A DNA stretch of 64,000 nucleotides, taken from assembly GCA_964464755.1 (NCBI GenBank), contig CAYXGZ010000010.1, positions 12,704-76,703 on the forward strand. Direction: 5' to 3'. Positions 36,999 through 45,406 of this stretch are shown one piece after another; within the stretch, counting starts at the first letter, position 1; every line of letters begins with the position of its first letter. The translations under genes were made by a program, and so were the position numbers. The notes under the pieces are model-generated. The model worked only from the letters and a program-made list of their open reading frames with translations, was not told the origin of the DNA and made no database searches. This stretch comes from CAYXGZ01 sp964464755. GTDB taxonomy: Bacteria > Planctomycetota > MHYJ01 > JACPRB01.

Positions 36999-37898
36999 AT
37001 GATGCTCGAACGGATCCTCGTCCCGCTCGACGGCTCCCCCACCGCGGAAGGCGTCCTCCCCCAGGTCGGCCGGCTCCTGAAGCTGGCGGACGCCGAGGTG
37101 ATCCTCGTCCAGGCGCTCGACGTCCCCGCGTCGCTCAACGCGGAGTACGCCGCGTTCCTCCCCGAGTGGCGGCAGCGGACGAAGAAGTACCTCGAGTCGA
37201 TGCAGCGCCACCTCGCCGACCGCGGCGTGCGGGCGCGCGCCGTCCTCCGCGAGGAGGCCTCGGCCGACGGCATCCTCAACGCGGCGACCGACGAGAAGGC
37301 GACCTTGATCGCGATGAGCTCGCACGGCCGGACCGGCCTGGCGCGCTTCGTCCTCGGGAGCGTCGCCGAGAAGGTCCTGCGGCAGAGCCGCGTGCCGGTG
37401 CTCCTCGTCCGCTCCTTCCAGCCGGGCCCCGAGGGGGCGCCGGTGCCCGTCCCCGCCGCCGAGCGGCCCTTCAAGAAGATCGTCGTGCCCGTCGACGGCA
37501 GCCCGACCTCGGGCGAGGTGATCCCGGCCGTCCTCGACCTCGCGCGCCGCACGGGCGCCAAGGTCATCCTCGTCAACGTGAGCGACTGGGTCTTCCACTA
37601 CCGCGCGCCGGCGCGGCCGCCGAACGACCCCGCGGTCGACGCGCAGTTCGCGACGGCGGAGAAGCTCTTCCAGGGCGCGGGCCTCGAGTGCCTCTGCCTC
37701 AAGCTCCGGGGCGACGCGGCCTCGATCCTCGTGGACTTCTGCGAGGACCACCAGGCCGACCTGCTCGCGATGGGGACGCACGGGCGCCGGGGCGTGACGC
37801 GCTGGGCGCTGGGCAGCGTGACCGAGAAGGTCCTGCGGGGGGCGAGCCTCCCGCTGCTCGTCGTGCGGGGCTCGAAGTCCTCCTCGCTAGTGGTCTGA
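36999..37898 (+). CDS. Universal stress protein, two UspA domains (second copy)
   Basis: The 299-residue protein again has two UspA domains (ILVPLDGSPT, KIVVPVDGSPT) with SSHGRTGLARFVLGS and GTHGRRGVTRWALGS signatures. It looks like a tandem duplicate of its neighbour that has diverged. The last 12 bases overlap the 3' end of the convergent TPR kinase gene. Confidence 0.92.
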   Translation: MMLERILVPLDGSPTAEGVLPQVGRLLKLADAEVILVQALDVPASLNAEYAAFLPEWRQRTKKYLESMQRHLADRGVRARAVLREEASADGILNAATDEKATLIAMSSHGRTGLARFVLGSVAEKVLRQSRVPVLLVRSFQPGPEGAPVPVPAAERPFKKIVVPVDGSPTSGEVIPAVLDLARRTGAKVILVNVSDWVFHYRAPARPPNDPAVDAQFATAEKLFQGAGLECLCLKLRGDAASILVDFCEDHQADLLAMGTHGRRGVTRWALGSVTEKVLRGASLPLLVVRGSKSSSLVV

Positions 37899-40880
37899 GC
37901 GCCGCTCGTACTCGCGGAGGACGGGCTCCCAGACCTGGGCGTATTGCGGCCGCTCCTTGATGGCCCGGCGCGCGCGCTCCGCGGCCTTCGGCCACTCGCC
38001 CAGCTCGGCGTGGCAGAGCGCCACGGCCATGTGGGCCTCGCCGTCGTCGGGGTTGATGTTCGTCACCTGGATGCAGTCCCCGATCGCCTCCTTGTAGCGC
38101 TTCAGGCCGATCAGGAGCTTGCCCCGGATGAAGAGCAGCCGCGAGGCGTTCGGGAGCAGCTCGTTGGCGATGTTCGCCTCCTCGAGCCCCCTCTCGAAGT
38201 CGTTCGCCAGCAGCAGCCCCTCCGCGTAGAGCCAGTGGACCTCGGGGATGTAGGGGACGCGCGCCGCGAGCGCCTTGCCGCCCTCGAGCAGCCTCCCCAG
38301 CAGGTCCTGGCGCAGCGCGGGATCCGGGCACACCTGGAACGACTGCCAGAGGTTCATGAGGTACGGGTGCGTGAAGTGCAGGGGGTCGTCCATCGCCGCC
38401 TCGCGCAGGGCCGCGATGCCCTCCTCGCGCTGGCCGAGCTGGAGGTGCAGCGAGCTCATGAAGGCGTGGACCTCGCCGTAGCCGGGCTCCACCTCGGCGG
38501 CCTTCTTCAGGTTCCGCAGGGCGTCGGCGGCGTCCTGCCGGGCCAGGGCCGCCTCGGCGAGGAGGACGTAGGCCCGGCCGAGCGTCGGGTCGGCCTTCAG
38601 CGCGTTCTCCGCGGCGGCGCGCATGCCCTCGACGTTCTGGCTGAAGCGGTGCAGGTAGGCCTGGAGCACCTGGCCGGGGCCGCGGCGGGGGTCGAGCTTG
38701 ATCGCCGTCTCGGCGTCGGAGATCCCCTCGTCCTTCTGGTCGAGCTGGAAGCGGATCCAGGCCCGCTGGCTCCAGGCGGCCGGGTTCCGGCCCTGCGCGG
38801 AGAGGTTGCGGTTCGCGAACTCGAGCGCGTAGCGGAAGCGGCCGGGGAGCTCGTCGGGCTTGCCGATCGACATCTCCGCGCCGTCGAGCACGGCCGCGGC
38901 CGCGAACTGGTTGACGATCGGGTTGTTCCGCGCGATGCGCGCGAGGTAGTTCAGGTGCTCGCCGATCATGACGTGCCAGCGGCCGACGCGGCGCATCGCC
39001 CGGGCCCGGAAGTAGTGGACCTCCCAGGCCTCGGCGGCGCCCTTGAGCAGCTTGCGCAGCGTCCGTTCCGCCGCCGGGTAGTCGCCGTCGAGGTACTGGA
39101 TCCCCGCCGTGGCGAGGAGCTTGTCGGTCTCGTCGGGCTTCCCGCGCAGCAGGCGCTCGAGGTGCGGCTTCGCCTTCGCGCGGGTCTCCTCGCCGGCCCT
39201 CGAGACGAGCCGGCCGGTGAAGTCCCGGGCCACGTCGAGGTCCTCGCCCCAGTACTGGTAGAGCCACGCGAGGTGCAGCAGCGTCGGCCCGTGGTCGGCG
39301 TCGAGCTTCAGCGCCTCCTGGTACTCCTTCTCGGCGAGGCTCCACTCCAGCTTCAGGGCGTGGGCCCGGCCCTTCCAGTGCAGCGCGTCGACGGCCCCCG
39401 GGAACTCCTTGAGGACGTCCTTCGCCGAGGCGATCGCCACGTCGGCCTGCTTCGAGATCCGGCCCCAGGACTCGCTCTCCACGGCGAGCAGCTTCTCCGC
39501 CTCGAGGTAGGCCGCCTTCGGCTTCTCGGCCGCCTCGCGCACCCGGCTCTCGAGCTCCTTCTCGGCGATCTCCCGCTCCTTGCGCTTGAGCTCCTCCTCC
39601 TTCTTCCGGAGGGCCTCGGCGCTCGCGTCGCCGATCTCGCCGGCCGAGCGCGCCCGCGAGACGGCCGCGATCGTGATGCCGACCGCGAGGAGGACCGCGG
39701 CCGCGGCGATCACGGTCACCTTGTGCTTGCGGAGCAGGCGCTTCAGCTTCGTGAGCGGCGTGGGCGGCTGCGCGCTGACGGGCTCGCCGTCGATCCAGCG
39801 ACGCAGGTCCTCGGCGAAGGCCGCGGAGCTCGGGTAGCGGCCCTGCGGGTTCTTGTCCATCGCCTTGAGGATGATCGCCTCGAGCTCCGGCGCGATCTTC
39901 GGGTTGATCTTCGTCGGCGGCGTGACCTCGCCGTGCACGACCTTGTACATGATGTCCATCACGGCGCGGCCCTGGACGGGCTGGCGGCCGGTGGCGAGCG
40001 TGTAGAGCGTCGCGCCGAGCGAGTAGACGTCCGTGCGGCGGTCCATCTTCCCGAGCTTGCCCTCGGCCTGCTCCGGGCTCATGAACGCGGGCGTGCCGAG
40101 GATCTGCCCCGCGACCGTGTTGCCCTGGGAGTCGCGCTGCTGCTTGGCGAGGCCGAAGTCCATGACGTACACGCGGCCGGACTTCGCGACCATGATGTTC
40201 TGCGGCTTGATGTCGCGGTGGATGATGCCGGACTTGTGCGCGGCGTCGAGGGCGAGGGCCGCGTCCCGGATGATGCGAGCGGCGCGGGCGAAGGGCAGCT
40301 TTCCCGCGTGGGCCTGGAGCGTGACGCCGTCGACGAACTCCATGACGATGTAGTGGCGGCCCTCGAAGCGGTTCAGCTCGTAGAGCGCCGTGATGTTCGG
40401 GTGGTTCAGGCTGGCCGCCATCCGCGCCTCGCGGAAGAAGCGCTCCAGCTCGTCCTCCTCGCCGCCGTCGAGGAACTTGATCGCGACGTAGCGCCGGAGG
40501 TCGCGCTGCCAGGCCTTCCAGACCTCGCCCATGCCGCCCTTGCCGAGCATGCCGAGCAGCACGAACTTGTCGAAGCAATACTCGGGGTTCGCCATCATCT
40601 CCCGCACGTCGGGAGGCAGCCCCTCGGTGGCCGCCGAGGCGGGGCGCGGCTTGGCGGACGAGGTCGGGGAGACGGGCGGCTTCTTGTTGACGGTCTTGAC
40701 GGTGTTCGTCGACTCGATCGCGTCGAGCTCGGCCTGCTTGACCTTTCCGGACTTCAGGAGGATCGCGGCGAGCGGGAGCTTGGGGGTGGCCTGGCCGAGG
40801 GCCTCCTCGAGCTCGTCCGGCGTCAGCCGGCCGCTCTCGACCAGCATCTGCCCGAGGACCAGGTCGTCCACGTTCCCCAC
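37887..40880 (-). CDS. Ser/Thr protein kinase with C-terminal TPR repeats
   Basis: This 997-residue membrane kinase starts at GTG, 8 bases after a TATAGT -10 box. Residues 1-60 resemble the short helical MshEN-type domain (GQMLVESGRLTPDELEEAL). A PknB-like kinase spans about 105-380 (GKGGMGEV 113-120, Lys134, HRDIKPQN 221-228, DFG 241-243). One membrane span lies at about 395-415, a charged coiled coil follows, then about 550 residues of TPR-like helical repeats. Likely a sensor or scaffold kinase. No cognate phosphatase is adjacent. Confidence 0.9.
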   Translation of the reverse strand: MGNVDDLVLGQMLVESGRLTPDELEEALGQATPKLPLAAILLKSGKVKQAELDAIESTNTVKTVNKKPPVSPTSSAKPRPASAATEGLPPDVREMMANPEYCFDKFVLLGMLGKGGMGEVWKAWQRDLRRYVAIKFLDGGEEDELERFFREARMAASLNHPNITALYELNRFEGRHYIVMEFVDGVTLQAHAGKLPFARAARIIRDAALALDAAHKSGIIHRDIKPQNIMVAKSGRVYVMDFGLAKQQRDSQGNTVAGQILGTPAFMSPEQAEGKLGKMDRRTDVYSLGATLYTLATGRQPVQGRAVMDIMYKVVHGEVTPPTKINPKIAPELEAIILKAMDKNPQGRYPSSAAFAEDLRRWIDGEPVSAQPPTPLTKLKRLLRKHKVTVIAAAAVLLAVGITIAAVSRARSAGEIGDASAEALRKKEEELKRKEREIAEKELESRVREAAEKPKAAYLEAEKLLAVESESWGRISKQADVAIASAKDVLKEFPGAVDALHWKGRAHALKLEWSLAEKEYQEALKLDADHGPTLLHLAWLYQYWGEDLDVARDFTGRLVSRAGEETRAKAKPHLERLLRGKPDETDKLLATAGIQYLDGDYPAAERTLRKLLKGAAEAWEVHYFRARAMRRVGRWHVMIGEHLNYLARIARNNPIVNQFAAAAVLDGAEMSIGKPDELPGRFRYALEFANRNLSAQGRNPAAWSQRAWIRFQLDQKDEGISDAETAIKLDPRRGPGQVLQAYLHRFSQNVEGMRAAAENALKADPTLGRAYVLLAEAALARQDAADALRNLKKAAEVEPGYGEVHAFMSSLHLQLGQREEGIAALREAAMDDPLHFTHPYLMNLWQSFQVCPDPALRQDLLGRLLEGGKALAARVPYIPEVHWLYAEGLLLANDFERGLEEANIANELLPNASRLLFIRGKLLIGLKRYKEAIGDCIQVTNINPDDGEAHMAVALCHAELGEWPKAAERARRAIKERPQYAQVWEPVLREYERRSDH

Positions 40881-40888
40881 GGGGGAAA

Positions 40889-40894
40889 ACTATA
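40889..40894 (-). promoter_or_regulatory. -10 element (TATAGT) of the TPR kinase gene
   Basis: TATAGT on the minus strand ends 8 bases before the GTG at 40880 and supports this start. Confidence 0.55.
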
Positions 40895-40915
40895 GCAGAT
40901 GGCCCGCGGGGAGGG

Positions 40916-41821
40916 TCAAACGGCCGTGCGCAATTCCGGGGCGGGGGCGGATTCCTCCGCGGCCCGCGCGGGGCGGGCGCAGCGGCGCAGGAGGTGCGCC
41001 CCGAGCCGGCCCAGCATCTTCGGTCCGAAGGCCCGCTTCCAGAGCCCCGGGAGTTCCTCGCGGCGGCCCACGGCCCGCATGCGCTCCGCGGCCAGGAACT
41101 GGCCCGCGGCGAAGGTCCGGAGGTTCCGCAGCGTCCCCGCGAAGGCGGCGGCGTCCTGGATCGCGCCCAGCGCCTCCTGCAGGTCGCGGCAGCGCTCGAC
41201 GAGCTCCGCGACCGGCCGGCCGTACGACGGGCGGAACGCCTCGAGCGCGTAGCGCAGGCGCTTCACGTCCTTGCGCAGCTCGTGGAGCGCCTCGTCGCCC
41301 GCCTTGGCCCAGTCGTCGGGCCGGCCCGCGAGGACCGCGCCCACGGCCTTGAGCAGGCGCTTCGGGCCGCTCGTCGAGACCGTCGAGCCGTCCCCCGGGG
41401 CCGCGGCGGCCGCCTCGAGATCGGCCAGCAGCTTCGCGTGGTCGGGGCCGTCGAGGTGCTCGGTCATCAGCCGCACCGGCCCGGCGAGCTCGGAGAGCGC
41501 GCCGGACTTCAGCGACTCCGAATCCGCGGGCGCCAGGACCTCGCTGGCGCCGACGGCGTGGACGAGCACGTCGAGGTCGCGCACCGGCGAGAGCACGGTC
41601 ATCAGGTCCTTGAGGGCCCGGCCGAGGCGGCGGCGCTCGCCGCCGGGGAGGTGGCCGCCGAGGTGCTGCACGGCGGAGCGCAGGCGGCGCGCCGAGGTGC
41701 GCATCAGGTGCACGCCCTCGAGATCGCGGGCCTCGCGGACGCGGACCTCGCCCTCGCGGAGCTTCGCGAGCGACTCGCGCACGGCGGCGGAAAAGGCGGC
41801 GGACAGGTCGTCGGTGTTCAT
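40916..41821 (-). CDS. CHAD-domain protein
   Basis: The 301-residue protein is an alpha-helical CHAD domain: conserved His and basic residues appear in VHLMRTSARRLRSAV, LSPVRDLDVLV and LHELRKDVKRLRYALEAF. CHAD proteins bind polyphosphate. It is two bases downstream of a Nudix gene, suggesting a shared role in polyphosphate or nucleotide-diphosphate metabolism. Confidence 0.9.
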   Translation of the reverse strand: MNTDDLSAAFSAAVRESLAKLREGEVRVREARDLEGVHLMRTSARRLRSAVQHLGGHLPGGERRRLGRALKDLMTVLSPVRDLDVLVHAVGASEVLAPADSESLKSGALSELAGPVRLMTEHLDGPDHAKLLADLEAAAAAPGDGSTVSTSGPKRLLKAVGAVLAGRPDDWAKAGDEALHELRKDVKRLRYALEAFRPSYGRPVAELVERCRDLQEALGAIQDAAAFAGTLRNLRTFAAGQFLAAERMRAVGRREELPGLWKRAFGPKMLGRLGAHLLRRCARPARAAEESAPAPELRTAV

Positions 41822-41823
41822 GG

Positions 41824-42252
41824 CTACCCCGCGATGACGTGGAAGGCGCCCCGCGCGATGCGGGCCCGGGACGCGGCGGCCGGACGGCGGATCGCGTCGA
41901 GCAGGCGCCGGCGCGGACCGCGGCCGAGGCGGCCGAGGGCCCGCGGCAGCGGGATCCATTTCTGCTTGGCGATCTCGTGGGTGGGCCCGACGGGCTCGGC
42001 GCCCGGGGCGACGCGCGCGAGGAAGACGAACGCGAGCGAGGCGTCGTTGCGGCGGTAGATGCCCGCGAGCCCGACGATCTCGGCGGCGAGCCCGGTCTCC
42101 TCGTCGACCTCTCGGAGCGCGGCCTCCCAGGGGGCCTCGCCGGCCTCGACGCCGCCGCCGGGAAGCTGCCACTTGGAACGGGCGCGGGACTTGACGAGCA
42201 GCACGGAACCGCGGCGCCGGATGACGGCGAACGCGGAATCTGGACGCGGCAT
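41824..42252 (-). CDS. Nudix hydrolase
   Basis: The 142-residue protein has a perfect Nudix box at about 33-55 (G-x5-E-x7-REV-x-EE-x-GL) within GGVEAGEAPWEAALREVDEE. It should hydrolyse a nucleoside diphosphate-linked substrate. A purine-rich GGGGAGAGAGAGG leader serves as a Shine-Dalgarno, with TATAGA upstream at 42274-42279. Upstream partner of the CHAD gene. Confidence 0.9.
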   Translation of the reverse strand: MPRPDSAFAVIRRRGSVLLVKSRARSKWQLPGGGVEAGEAPWEAALREVDEETGLAAEIVGLAGIYRRNDASLAFVFLARVAPGAEPVGPTHEIAKQKWIPLPRALGRLGRGPRRRLLDAIRRPAAASRARIARGAFHVIAG

Positions 42253-42357
42253 GGACCCCCCTCTCTCTCCCCTTCTATATCGGCGCGCGGGGATCGAATC
42301 CTGCACCCCGCCGACTGGAACCGGGGGCCGTCCTGTGGTTTGATGAAGGGGCACCGA

Positions 42358-43092
42358 ATGCTACCCGGACCGGGCCCGTACATCCCGCTGGTCCTGGAGG
42401 GCAACGCCCTCCTGCGGCGTCTGCGTCCCCCTCGCGATCCCGCGCAGCACCCGGCGTTCCGCCCCTACTCGCGGGTCCGCTTCACGCACCCGGACGGCGA
42501 GGTCTCGCCCGGCCCCCTCGACTGGCTGCAGGACCTCGAGGAGTTCCGCGCGCGGCGCCTGTCGCTGGTGCTCTTCCGCGTCGTGGACCCGGAGCAGCCC
42601 GAGCACCTCGTCGTCGAGGAGGACCCGGGCGGCGTCTGGGGCCTGCAGGTCGAGTACCCGCGGCGCACGCTGATGTGGCTGGCGGGCGCGGACGGCGGGA
42701 CGCTGGACTTCCACGGCCAGCCGACCTCGGGCGCGCTCTCGAAGGGGCCGCCGGTCGAGGAGGCCGCGGCGGAGCTCGACCGCGCGTGCCGCTTCGCGAC
42801 GACGCTCGCCCGGGAGCGGGCGCCGGACCTGACGCGGACGTTCGGGCGCATGCTCGACCTGCTGCACGGGCCGCTGCCGGAGGCGGCCACCTTCGGCGAG
42901 GAGCTGCCGGAGTCCGCGAGGCGGCTCGGCGAGGCCGGGCTGCTCGGCGGCTTCCTCTGCCAGCGGGCGACGCGCGAGGAGGCCGTGAAGCGCCTGGCGC
43001 CGGACCCGGACCGCTCGGGGCCCGTGGCCTCCGCGCTGCTCTCCGCGGTCGCGGGCGCGCTGGCCGCCGCGACGAACGCCTCGGGCGAGTGA
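42358..43092 (+). CDS. Protein of unknown function
   Basis: The 244-residue product has no recognised family. It has no signal peptide, a mixed N-terminal half (SRVRFTHPDGEV, LEVEYPRR-like strands) and a helical C-terminal half rich in Ala, Glu and Arg. An in-frame ATG at 42343 could add five residues (MKGHR), but AAGGGG sits 7 bases before 42358. The stop TGA overlaps the next ATG (TGATG), so it is coupled to the C39 peptidase gene. Confidence 0.65.
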   Translation: MLPGPGPYIPLVLEGNALLRRLRPPRDPAQHPAFRPYSRVRFTHPDGEVSPGPLDWLQDLEEFRARRLSLVLFRVVDPEQPEHLVVEEDPGGVWGLQVEYPRRTLMWLAGADGGTLDFHGQPTSGALSKGPPVEEAAAELDRACRFATTLARERAPDLTRTFGRMLDLLHGPLPEAATFGEELPESARRLGEAGLLGGFLCQRATREEAVKRLAPDPDRSGPVASALLSAVAGALAAATNASGE

Positions 43093-43643
43093 TGCGTCGC
43101 GCCGTCCCCCTCCTCCTCCTGCTCGCCGCGTGCCGGCTCGATTACGGATCCTCGCGGGACGCGGAGCCCGGCGTGCTCGACGGCCCGGGGATCGTGTCGG
43201 TCAAGGGCTGCCCGCTGCTGCGGCAGCTCGGGCCGATGGACTGCGGCGCCGCGGCGCTGGCGATGGTGCTGCGGCACCACGGGCGCGGGGCGGACCTGGA
43301 GGAGATCGCGCGGGCCTGCGACCTCTCGCCGGAGACCGGGATCCGGGCGGGGGCGCTGCGGGACCACGCGAAGTCGCTCGGCTTCCGCTCCTACGCGTTC
43401 CCCGGGCGCTACGCCGACCTGCGCAACGAGCTGGCGGAGGGCCGGCCCGTGATCGTCGGGCTCGTGAAGCGCACGACGGCGGGGCCGTACGTCCACTTCG
43501 AGGTGGTCGTCGGCTACGACCCCGCGACCGGGCTGGTCGTGACCCACGACCCGGCGCGCGGGCTGCGCCGCAACGACGTCCACGGCTTCTTCACGGAGTG
43601 GGCCGCCACCGACTGCAGCACCCTCGTCGTGATCCCGCCCTAG
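43092..43643 (+). CDS. C39-family cysteine peptidase-like lipoprotein
   Basis: The 183-residue protein has a lipoprotein signal (LLLLLAAC, Cys14) and a C39 papain-like domain with Gln45 and Cys51 in QLGPMDCGAAALAMVLRHHG, His135 in YVHFEVVVGYD and Asp153 in THDPARG, so the triad is complete. C39 domains usually cleave double-glycine leaders inside ABC exporters; here the domain is free and probably on the outside. Shares CTAG stop with the convergent porin gene. Confidence 0.85.
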   Translation: MRRAVPLLLLLAACRLDYGSSRDAEPGVLDGPGIVSVKGCPLLRQLGPMDCGAAALAMVLRHHGRGADLEEIARACDLSPETGIRAGALRDHAKSLGFRSYAFPGRYADLRNELAEGRPVIVGLVKRTTAGPYVHFEVVVGYDPATGLVVTHDPARGLRRNDVHGFFTEWAATDCSTLVVIPP

Positions 43644-44920
43644 AAGTCGACGACCGTCTGCAGGAAGAACCAGAGCATGTCGGGGCTGCTGCCGGTGTCC
43701 TCGACGAACTCGCCCGCCTGGAAGAGCGCGAAGCCGAACCAGAACTTCACGGCCTTGGTGGCGGACCAGCGCGCGTGCAGGTCGATCTCCCGGCCGATCT
43801 CGGCGTCGGAGTTGCCGGTCGCGTCGCGGCGGATCTGCGCGCCCGAGGCGTTGAACCAGGAGTCCCGCTCCTCGTCCAGCGTGAACGTGTGGAGGTCGAG
43901 GTGCACGGTCACGCCCTCGCAGGGCGCGATCTTCACGTAGAGCGCCACGTCGCGGCCGTTGCGGAAGGCGAACTGGTCGGCGAAGCCCTGGTAGAAGTGG
44001 CCGAAGGCGAAGAGCGGGTCGTAGGACTCGTGGTCCCCGTCGGCCGGGTCCGCGTCGCCGCTGGCCTGGGTGAGCTCGAGGCCGACGCGCGGCTTCCAGG
44101 CCATGTCGAAGGTGTAGCCGAAGGTCGCGGCGTAGGCGTTCGCCTTGATGGAGTCCTCGACGTAGTCGCCGGACTGCAGCATGAACTCGAGGCTGTAGTC
44201 GAACGCGGACTGCTTGCCCTTGAGGCGGGCGCCGATCGTCTGGTCGCGGACGTCGCCGACGACTCCGTTCTCGCCGGTGAAGGCGTTGTTGTTCAGCTCG
44301 CGGACCAGGAAGTAGAGGTCGACCTCGTGGTCCTTCCAGCCGGTGTACGACGCGTAGAGGCCGGTGAAGTCCTGGTCGTCCTCGGCGCCGGTGCCCTCCT
44401 TGACGATCATGTAGAAGAAGTCCACCCACCAGTCGTCGCCGGCCCAGCGGAGCTTCGCGCCGTCGAAGGAGCGCGTGATGTTGTTCCAGTCGAGGGGGCT
44501 GAGGACCCGGCCGTCGCCGTAGGCGAGCTCCTGGCGGCCGAGCTTGAGCGTGAGCGGCTGGCCGAGGAGCTTGCGGACCTCGATCCAGCCCTGCTTGAGG
44601 TCGACGTTCTTCTCGTTGCTGGCGACGCTGGCCTCCTCGCCGAAGGTTCGCGCGTCCTGGAGCTGGACGAAGACGTCGAGGTCGTCCTGCACCGCGTACT
44701 TGAAGTTGAGGCGGATGCGGGTCATGAAGAGGTCGTCGTCCTCGTGGACGTTGGCGACGGTGTCGTAGCCCGCGGGGTCGCGGTACTCGAAGCGGAAGCG
44801 GAACTGCCCGTCGACCGCGAGCTGCTTCGCGTCGGTCTTGACGATCGTCGGGGCCGGGGCGGGCGGATCCTGGGGGGCGGGAGCCTGGAGCAGGAGCGCG
44901 AACAGGAGCAGGTTCGTCAT
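43640..44920 (-). CDS. Outer-membrane porin of the alginate-export family
   Basis: The 426-residue protein has a signal peptide, alternating beta strands throughout, the family-typical FRFRFEYRD and WIEVRKLLGQPLTLKLGRQEL segments, and a C-terminal Phe (VVDF), consistent with a beta barrel inserted by Bam. AlgE-like porins pass anionic substrates. GAGAGGACC lies before the ATG. Divergent from the Rieske gene across a region holding a TTAAC-CCT-GTTAA palindrome. Confidence 0.85.
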   Translation of the reverse strand: MTNLLLFALLLQAPAPQDPPAPAPTIVKTDAKQLAVDGQFRFRFEYRDPAGYDTVANVHEDDDLFMTRIRLNFKYAVQDDLDVFVQLQDARTFGEEASVASNEKNVDLKQGWIEVRKLLGQPLTLKLGRQELAYGDGRVLSPLDWNNITRSFDGAKLRWAGDDWWVDFFYMIVKEGTGAEDDQDFTGLYASYTGWKDHEVDLYFLVRELNNNAFTGENGVVGDVRDQTIGARLKGKQSAFDYSLEFMLQSGDYVEDSIKANAYAATFGYTFDMAWKPRVGLELTQASGDADPADGDHESYDPLFAFGHFYQGFADQFAFRNGRDVALYVKIAPCEGVTVHLDLHTFTLDEERDSWFNASGAQIRRDATGNSDAEIGREIDLHARWSATKAVKFWFGFALFQAGEFVEDTGSSPDMLWFFLQTVVDF

Positions 44921-44974
44921 GTGGGGGTCCTCTCGATGGCCCCCGATGAAGCAAAGCGCGTGCCGGACCGTCTA

Positions 44975-44987
44975 TTAACCCTGTTAA
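44975..44987. promoter_or_regulatory. Palindromic operator candidate between porin and Rieske genes
   Basis: TTAAC-CCT-GTTAA is a perfect 13-base inverted repeat, strikingly AT-rich in this genome, in the 123-base divergent region. It could be bound by a dimeric regulator (FNR/CRP-like spacing is not exact). A second partial repeat GGGGAA-AA-TTCCCC lies at 44998-45011. Confidence 0.5.
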
Positions 44988-45031
44988 GCATATGGGAGGG
45001 GAAAATTCCCCGCCCCGCGGGGGGATTTCCG

Positions 45032-45037
45032 TACACT
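45032..45037 (+). promoter_or_regulatory. -10 element (TACACT) of the Rieske gene
   Basis: TACACT ends 6 bases before the GTG at 45044, supporting the GTG start and a leaderless mRNA. Confidence 0.55.
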
Positions 45038-45043
45038 GGGCGC

Positions 45044-45406
45044 GTGGACTGGATCCGCGTGGGGGCCGAGGCCGACTTCCCCGAGGGGCGCGTCAAGCCG
45101 GTGCGGGTGGACCGCGACGACCTGGCCGTGTGCCGGGTCGGCGGCGCGCTGCACGTGCTGCTCGACCTCTGTCCGCACCAGAACTACCCGCTCTCGAAGG
45201 GCGAGCTGCGCGGCGCGGCGTTGAAGTGCGACCTGCACCAGTGGCAGTTCGACGTGACGACGGGGCTGAACCTCGCGAACCCCTGCAACTTCGTGCGGCG
45301 CTATCCCGTGAAGGTCGAGGGCGGAGAGGTCTACGTGAAGCTGGAGCCCCTGCCCCCGCCCGCGGCGGCCGCTCCGCCGGGGTTCGTGTCGCGAGATGAC
45401 GCCTAG
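45044..45406 (+). CDS. Rieske [2Fe-2S] protein, ferredoxin type
   Basis: The 120-residue soluble protein ligates a Rieske cluster with C43-x-H45 (CPHQNY) and C62-x2-H65 (CDLHQW). It lacks a membrane anchor, so it resembles the small subunit of nitrite reductase (NirD) or a dioxygenase ferredoxin. No partner oxygenase or nirB lies next to it. Shares CTAG stop with the convergent gene. Confidence 0.9.
   Translation: MDWIRVGAEADFPEGRVKPVRVDRDDLAVCRVGGALHVLLDLCPHQNYPLSKGELRGAALKCDLHQWQFDVTTGLNLANPCNFVRRYPVKVEGGEVYVKLEPLPPPAAAAPPGFVSRDDA

Noticed and set aside
37944..40895. A 983-codon open frame antisense to the TPR kinase
   Set aside because: Shadow frame; the opposite strand carries clear kinase and TPR motifs and a promoter.
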